A stretch of 64,000 nucleotides of DNA, taken from NCBI GenBank assembly GCA_030549495.1, contig JAUIRK010000879.1, positions 62,001 through 126,000 of the forward strand, in the 5' to 3' direction. The first letter of the stretch is position 1. Each line of letters begins with the position of its first letter. The notes beneath the pieces are model-generated. The model did no database searches. It had not been told where the DNA came from and saw nothing but the letters and a program-made list of their open reading frames with translations. Shown here piece by piece: positions 53,501-62,500 of the stretch. Position numbers and translations under genes: made by a program. Source of the stretch: Nectonema munidae (taxonomy: Eukaryota; Nematomorpha; Nectonematoida; Nectonematidae).

Positions 53501-56500
53501 TCGACAAAGAAGAGCCAATGAAAAGCCGACTTCAAGGGGAGGGGAGGGGGTTGTAATATAAACAAATGTATACATTTCTATATTTCAAGGGAGTTCTGGG
53601 AATGGGGCAAAACAAATTTCAGGGGGAGAGGCACGCAGATATTACCGTAGTATTATTGTGGACACATATGTTTGAAAGGATCAACGTACGTACACGAGCA
53701 TTTGAATAGTATGGTAGCAAAGTTCATAAAATAAATGCATACACTTTTTATATTAATTTTGATTAAAATTACAGTGTCTCTATTAGACAATGTTATGTTT
53801 ATTTTCAGGTTTTCCAATTTAGACGGCTTCAACTGTGTGGCGGGAGATAAGGAAATGGCGAGAAATCTAAAACATTTCAATAAATAAACCTGCAATTAAC
53901 AGTATTACCTGTCATAATTGATAAGTTTTTTCAATGTAATTCTGTAAATAAGGATATAAGCAGGAAGATGTAGCGGAAGCTTCATTAGTCAAGACATTCA
54001 AAAGTAAAGTAACTGTTTTTGTTTCCATGTAATCGGATGTGTTTTTGGAAAAGCCAACACCAGGGACGTGCAGATGGGGGGTGGTGGTGCTTGGAGTGCC
54101 CTTTATAGAGTTATGTGTTATATGTCTAAACCAGTGACGTAGATAAAGGTAGACTAAGGCACAAGAGGCCGTGCCCACACAAATACCTCATAGTCATTTA
54201 TGAATAAGTTTATATAATTTTTTCTTATAAATTTCTAAGTTTTACTGATAAATAGTTAAGTAGACTCTATGATGATTACTATATTTCAGCCGTTTTCTCT
54301 ACTTGAGCACCTGCCCTTAAATAATTCTCTGCACGTCCCTGGCCAACACAAAAAATAGCAAAACAAAACTTAAAAAATAAAATAAATTATAGCACAAAGA
54401 ATATAAGTTCTGAACGATGATTGATTTTTTGTGAGTGCGAGATGCTTCAAAATTTGGGAACGATTGCTTAAACCGTTGTCTTATTCTACGCCCATGTGCA
54501 TGTGTACTCAATAACTGTTTCAGGGTTTTTGAATAATCTCATAAGAATATCAAAAGTACTATCCTTTTTAATAATGCCTTTTAAATTATAATTGTTGCTT
54601 TATTGTATAATGGTGAAGGCTCAGTGAAGTCTTTTCATCAACAAGGCGAAATTACAGCGCTTGTGACGAACTGGAAAACCTGTTGCTGGTTCGAGCCCAA
54701 GACCCAGTAGTATCGAAGACAAGTAAAGGTTGGTTTGACAGAGACAACGTGGGCATGCTTACAAGTTTTTGACGGCGAGTCTCACAGACAGGACTGGTCT
54801 TATTAATGGAAAAAAGGACAATTAATGAAAAAAAGATAATTTCTTTTAATACCACAAAATGATATTATATTACAAAAAAATATTATAAAAAATTCAAATG
54901 AATAAGATTACGCTCTGTCAAATGAGATTAAAAGTCTTTGAAGAAATAATCAGAGAACAAGCTAAAACTTTTCACTAAAGGATACAAATAAAATAAGTAG
55001 GAATGTACTGACGGTGGATTACCATTTTTAAGTCAGGGGTTCCAAACCCTGGGGTTAGATGGAGAAAAGATTTCCTGGGCCAAGATCTCAAAATAAAATC
55101 ATTGTCAATGCTTAATTCTAAGAGTTTTTAATGATATACAATCACATATTGGTAGAGGGATAGTGGATAATTTCTAGTCTATTTTTAACAAAGATAAATG
55201 AAGAAAAATACGAAGAAGAGAAAACTCGATTATTATCTTCGTGTTTTTCTCCTACAATCTTGTTTTTAAATAAATTCCAACTTTTATATAATTTGTCGAA
55301 ATAACAAAAAGTAAAATAACTTTTAACATTTTGCAATGTTTTGCCTTTTATAATAACTTTTAAGGAAAAAAAGTCTATCAAAAAAAGTTATAGAGCTTCA
55401 ACAAAAACAAAAAATTTAGAGAATAACTTAAGTTTTTTGAAAACTAATTTGACGTATCCCCTATACTCTATGGGTGGCATGACAGGTTGGTTGAGATGAT
55501 GGACTCAGCACGGAAGCCTCTGGATTCGATTCCTCATCGATACGAATTTGTTCATAGTTTGACATAAGCGGTACATCAGTGTCTTGTCAATGAAAATACA
55601 CCTTACCTTTTTACTCAAAATTGAAAAATTTGCTACATAATTAACATAAGAGAGAAAGGAAACAAAATAAACTAATAAAGCAATTTTCACTATTAAATGG
55701 AACCGTCTGTTCTCAGAATAATTTCAAAATAAAGGAGGCATAAAGAATTAGAGTTTATTTAATATTTTCAAGTTTTTATAGCCGTTTAAGTAGCTAACAC
55801 TTATAATTAAAAAATTATTTAAACTAACGGTCGACAGACATTTCGCCACATAGACCTCGCCCCCTCCCCCGGATGTGCGCCCCTGTTTTAAAAGCAATCT
55901 CTGCTTGACCTGTCTTCTTATTGATTTTCGTGGAGCTTTTAATTCAGCTTGCCACAGTTGTATTTCACAAGTCTGCGCTATTTTTGCGGTCAAAACTTTG
56001 ATGGCTGTTTTTACCATATTTTAGTATAATAAACTTAAATTTAATTATAATTTTTGTCCATCACCTCGTATTTTTTTTCAAACGCAGGTTGAAATATTTT
56101 TTTAATATCAAAATTTTGATCAAAATGTTTTTCATTTGTTTTTATTTTTTCAATGTATAAATTTCTTGTTTTAATATTTTTAGAAATTGAAATGAATAGA
56201 AAGTGTAAAAACGATTCTAATAAGTTTTGTTACATTTGTGGACAAGTGATGCTGATTGGACAAAGTTTACGAATTAACAAATTTATTAAGTCTACTTACT
56301 ATGTCTATTTTAGCATGAAATTGGGCGATCAAGATAAAAGTTTTGCCCCTCATTATTGTTGCAAGTCTTGTGTTGAGAATTTGAGATACTGGAGAAAAGG
56401 TAAAAAGAGATCTCTTCCTTTTGGTATCCCAATGCAATGGCGTGAAGGTAAGGATCATACATCTGACTGTTATTTCTGCCTCAGCAATTTAAATAGAATA

Positions 56501-59500
56501 AATAGAAAAAACAAGCACTGCATTGTTTATCCTGATCTTCCTTCTGCAAGAAGACCCATTCCACATGGTGCAGATTTACCTGTTCCAAGAGTTCCGAAAA
56601 GTGACACCTTTAGTGACACTGGTTCAGAAGGAGAAGAAGAAAAAAGAAACTTCAATTTGTTTGAGCCTACTACATCCAAACGAAGTGCTCCTACTCCCTT
56701 AAAACAACATCAGCTCAATGATTTAGTGAGAGACATGGGTTTATCAAAAGAGTCTGCTCAGCTTTTAGGTTCAAGACTTTCAGAAAATCATTTATTGGCT
56801 TCAAATACAACGTATTATTGGTACAGAAACAGAGAAGAATAATTTAGAAATTTTTTTACAGTCAGTCATAACAATGCCCTAGTCCATTGCGTGAATGTAA
56901 GGGGTTTAATAGAATCTTTAGGCTCAGTGTATATATCAGAAGAATGGAGACTTTTTATTGATGCATCTACTAAACGTTTGAAGGCTGTATTGCTGCACAT
57001 AAAAAACAAGCTTGCTTCAGTTCCTGTAGCACATTCTGTTCAATTAAAAGAGAGCTATGAAACAATGAAAGTCTTGCTTGAAGCCATAAATTACAAAGAT
57101 CATAATTGGAAAATTTGTGGCGACTTAAAAGTTTTGTCAATAATTTTAGGTAATGAAATGGGTATATTAAATATTCATGCTTCTTGTGTTTATGGGACAG
57201 CAGAGCTGATGCACTACATTTTAATTAAAAAGAATGGCCAAAAAGAGAAAACTTCACGATTGGAACTTTCAATGTTATAAATCAAAATTTAGTTGATCCT
57301 CAAAAAGTTCTTTTTCCTCCGCTGCACATTAAATTGGGATTGATGAGGAGATTTGTGAGAGCATTGAATAAAGAAAGCCAGGTTTTTTTTATTTAGCAAA
57401 AAAGTTTCCAAAATTTAGCAATGCTAAAATCAATGCTGGAATTTTTGATGGTTGTCAAATAAGGATGTTAATGAAAGATGATGACTTTTTATTAATCATG
57501 ACAGAAAATGAAAAAAATGCATGGAAAGCTTTCAAATCTCTTACACTTAATTTTTTAGGCAATCATAAAAGTATTGATTATGAAAATATAGTAGAAACGC
57601 TCATTAGAAACTTTCAAATTTTGGGAGTCAGGATGTCAATAAACCTACATTTTTTGCGATCGCACCTGGACTATTTCCCAGATAATTGTGGAGATTATAG
57701 CGAAGAGCAGGGGGAAAGATTTCATCAAGATTTAAAGTGCATGGAAGAGAGATATCAAGGTAGATGGGACATCAATATGCTAGCTGATTATTGTTGGTGT
57801 TTGAAAAGAGACCTTCCATCAGAAAATTATAAAAGAAAGTCTATAAAATCTTCTTTTTTACCAAAATAAATTATTTTCTTATTTAAAATAAATATATAAT
57901 AAAATTTTAAATTAGTTTGAATAATTTTTTGTAAGACTACTTTATTTTTCATTTTGTTTTTTGCAACTTTACAGAGGGTCAGCATTGTTATTTCAAGTAT
58001 ATAAAAAACATCTTTTGTTCAAAATCTAGAGGTGATTGTTAAAAATGAATATTATTTTTGAAATATACACATCAAAGTACTTATGAATTAGTAATAAAAC
58101 TTATGACCGCTGAAAAAAATTCTAAACGCAGGGCTGTGATTACATAATATGCATAAAATGACATTTCCTTTGTATACATTATTAAGTTTGAGTCGTATCT
58201 CAAAAAAAGAGTTATATTCTTCCGCGTGAATCCATCTCAAACCAGAAAATTAAGTTGTTCTACCCCTCAAGGAGGCTGTTTATTCGACCTACTTTTTATA
58301 ATCTTAGTTGACACTAAATTGGATTTTCTCAATAAAGCTAATCAATTTTACCAAGGGTATTTTGATGATCTATTAATTAGTGTAATTGGATCGAATCTCA
58401 TCGAAAATCAATAAAAATTGAGCGTCTTTTATCAAAACTGCATCATATTTTTACCCTACTTAGCTCTAACCTCTTTAATTAATTTTGGCAAAACTAAACA
58501 TAAATACCCTTCACTTTATTTTAAAAATTTAAGCCTTGACACTCTTTCTTCAGTCAAATATTTAGGCATAATTTTTGATTCCAGGCTAACTTGGAAAGTA
58601 AACTTTGATGCAAAACACGCAAAGTGTTTTAAAATATTTTCCAGGGTTAAAAAAGTATTACGGGCTTCAAATGGCCTAAACACTTCTTGTTTTACAAAAC
58701 AGTCTTGTTAAATGCCATTCTCCTTCTTGGGAAATATTTTTAAAAAACAAAAATATCAGCAGTCGTTCAGTTCACTTTTTGATGCTGTTTTGAGAAAAGC
58801 GCTTAAATCTAGTATTTCTACACCTAAACTGCTTATTTCTCTAATGTCATTACTACACTTATGATACTTTTCCGATCAATTATAAAGTCTACTCTAACGT
58901 AGACTATTTTAACGATCTTAATCTTAAGTTTTTCTAACGCCATTATGACAGGAACTACAGTATAATATCTTACAACACGTCAATTATCAACGCAGACATC
59001 AAAGTAAGTATATGCAAATCTAAGTCAAGAGCTAAGAATTTTTGCGACAAATTGATCTGTTCATCTAAAGCTTTATTTTACTATACAGACGGATCATACG
59101 ACTGCGTGTCCACCTCTGGCGCTTCAGCTTTTGCGCCTTACTATCCATCAAATAGCAAACCTGTTTTTTATATCTAGTATTGGCAAGATTCTTAACGATG
59201 TTTAAGTGATAAAACTTCAGGAGAAGGAGAAAATGACAAAGCTCGTTTTTTCTGACAAAAAAAGTTATTCAGAAGCTGAAAGATTTTTTTCCTCCAACGA
59301 AATTACTGTCACTAAACCGAGAAAAGTTCAAAGGAAGATCAGTTTCAAGGTCTCTTCCAATCTCAATGATGAATATATAGAATCCAATATTCTTAATAAA
59401 AACAAAGCTCTCAAGACAATGGTGGATAATGGGGAGTGCATTGAGTTTTCGTTTTCAAAGAATTGTAAAGATGGCAGGAAGTTAGGGGTATGTCGGGTTT

Positions 59501-62500
59501 CTCCTAAAGTTTATAATCATATTTTTACACAAACTGATAGACATATTTTTATCGATTTTGAGTGTAGTTATGTTTTTCCTTTCGTGTATATAAAGCAATG
59601 CACTAAATGTTGTCTAGTTAGGCATACTGCTTCTAAGTGTAAGAGTGATAGCTTATGCTGTCAATTTTGTTCATTAAATCATTTATCTCAGAATTGTCCC
59701 ATAATGACGAATAGTAGTTCTATTAAGAATTCTTTTAAGTGTATTAATTGCTCTAGGAACAAAAACGACTCTAATCATAATACTTTTAGTTTTAAGTGTC
59801 CAATGTCAATCATTAATTAATATAAAAAACAGAGTCTTGAATCTTTTATAATGAACAAGAATAACTATTTAAAGAATTAGATAAAAATGATCCTTTTGAA
59901 TTAAATTCAAATTGTTGTTCTTTTCTAATTAATGATATTTCTCCAATGATGAATAATTTTAATATTCTATCACTGAATGTTCAATCTATTAAGTCAAAGT
60001 ATGAATGATTAGTTGATACATTAGACAAAATCTTTCAAGTTTCAGGTAAGGTTTTTGATGTAGTTTGTCTTCAAGAGACATGGTTACATACGTACGAGGA
60101 TATTAGTGTTTATAATAAGAATGATTTTTGTTTTCTTTCTTTTCCTTCTAGTGTTTCTAGTCATAGAGGTTTGGGATTTTTGTTGCACAATACCTTAAAA
60201 TATGAATTACTAAAAGTGGATTTTCTTCCCCAAACTTTTGAGTTTGCTTCAATTAAAATTGAACTTTCTAAGGGAGATTTTTGATTATGCATATTTTTTA
60301 CAGACCGCCTAGCGGAAATATGTCCTTCTTTAACGATGAATTTCATAATTTTCTTTCAGTATGTCCTATGAAAAGTTATAGTATAGGTTTAGGAGATTTT
60401 AATTTAAATTTATTTGATAGGAATTCTATCAATTCTATGTCTGCTGATAACTTGTTTTCTTTTGGTTGGTTTCCTACAATAAATGTGGTAACACGACCAG
60501 AGTCTAATACTCTTATTGACAACACATTTATATCTGTAGAATTACCTTTTTATGCTTCCATATCGGATCATTTTTCTTTATTTGTTAGTCTTAATATTGC
60601 TCATTTGCTTTTTGTTTTCTCTAAATTTTATGAGAAACTTGATTATAATTTATTGTATGACAGTTTATTTGATTTTCTTCTAGTGTTTCTCTGGAGGAAA
60701 AAGTTGAACTCTTTTTACATGATATTAGTGGGAGTGTTAGTGCCTGCACAAGGGTATATAAAAAAAGGTATGAATGAATAATCTTATTCAGAAGAAATTT
60801 GTTGTTGATCGACTTTATTCTAAGATGTTGAAGTATAAAAATTTTAGTAATAAGTATTATGAGTATAAATCAGCTGTTCAAAGTGTGAACAAGATCTTGA
60901 AAAAAATGATCTGGAAAGCAAAGCAAAAATACTACAGTGATGTTTTTAATAATGCTCTAGAGACTTGTGGAAAAAAATGAATTCTATACTCAATATAAAA
61001 CAACATCAATCTATTAAGATAAAAAATGAAGGAGAATTTGTTACTGTTATTTCCATACCTAATTTGTTTCTCAATTCGTTCTATAAGAAATCTGACATTT
61101 CTAGCTTTGATGAACCTAATATAGAACTGCACTCTATTCCTAAATTTAGCTTTAGGTTTGTCACTAATAATGATATTCTTGGAAGCATTATTTCATTAAA
61201 GCCGTCTGACTCGAAGGATAAAGCATATTTGATCTTTTCTTGTCAAACCACTGGTACATTTGTTCAATGAATTGATAAACAGTTCTTATTATCCCAATTG
61301 TCTTAAAATCTCCAAACTAGTTCGCGTACTTAAGAAAGGAGATACTCATTTGATATCCAACTATAGACTAGTTGCTATTGTGCCTGTTATATCTAAGATG
61401 TATGAAAAATTAATAAGTCTTCACATGTATAATTTTTTCGAAAGAAATCACCTTTTTGGAAGTAATCATTTTGGCTATCGTATTAACCATTCTGTCGAAG
61501 ACTTACATTCTCTTTTTCTCTCTGGATTATCAAATGCTTTGAATAATGCTTGCAAATGTAAAGCTATCTTTTTGGATTTGAAGAGGGCATTTGAACTGAT
61601 TAATCATTCTCGCCTTCTTTCTAAACTTAGGATGTATGCTGTGCAATATTTCTCCATAAATCTAGTTGCTTCATTCCTTCATAATAGAAAGTAGTATATC
61701 GACGTTAACAATATGAAGTCTGACCTGAAATGCTTTAATAGAATTGGTGTGCCACAGGGCTCTGTCCTAGGGCCACTATTTTTCAACATCTATATGAATC
61801 AGCTGCATCGTTTTCTCCCGCATATGTTTGAAAAAGCCTACTGTCTGCGAAAATTTACATTTTAAAAATCTGTGCTCAATAAATTATTTATTTTAGTGTG
61901 CACCTCTTTATTTAATATATATGAATGTGAACACAAATCAAATTTCTTATTTTATGTATGCTGACGACACATCAATTTTGTTTCCTTACAAAGATTATTC
62001 TGATTCTATCTTAATCAACGGCAAACTTAGCACCGTAATGCAATTTTTTCGTTCAAATGCGCTTAACGTGAGTGAGGACAAGTGTAAGTGCATGACATTC
62101 CAAAACAGTGAAGCTAATAGCGATCACTTTGATGTTTTGTTAAATAATTGTGTTCTAGAGAATGTGGATGCTTTCACTTTTCTTAGAATTACAATTGACT
62201 ATAAACTGAAATCGCCTCATCATATAAAAACACTTAACTCTAGGTTAAATATGCTTCTCACTCGATTCCTAACGTATAGTTTTTTACCAATAAATATTAA
62301 GATAAAAATGTACAAAGCTTTTGTACAACCTGTATTATATTACTCAATTTTAAACTGGGGACATGTTAATGCAGAGATTTTGGTAAAAACTCAGAAAAAA
62401 ATAATAAGAACAGTGTATAACGTAAAATAAATTAGCCATACTAGTAATTTGTTTAAGGACTCTAATACTTTGAAAGTTAGGGATCTTTATAGTTATAGAA

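Noticed and set aside
55748-56017. minus-strand 89-codon open frame as a gene
   Set aside because: Lys/Arg-rich but with no recognised domain, and it lies in an intron next to mobile elements; likely chance.
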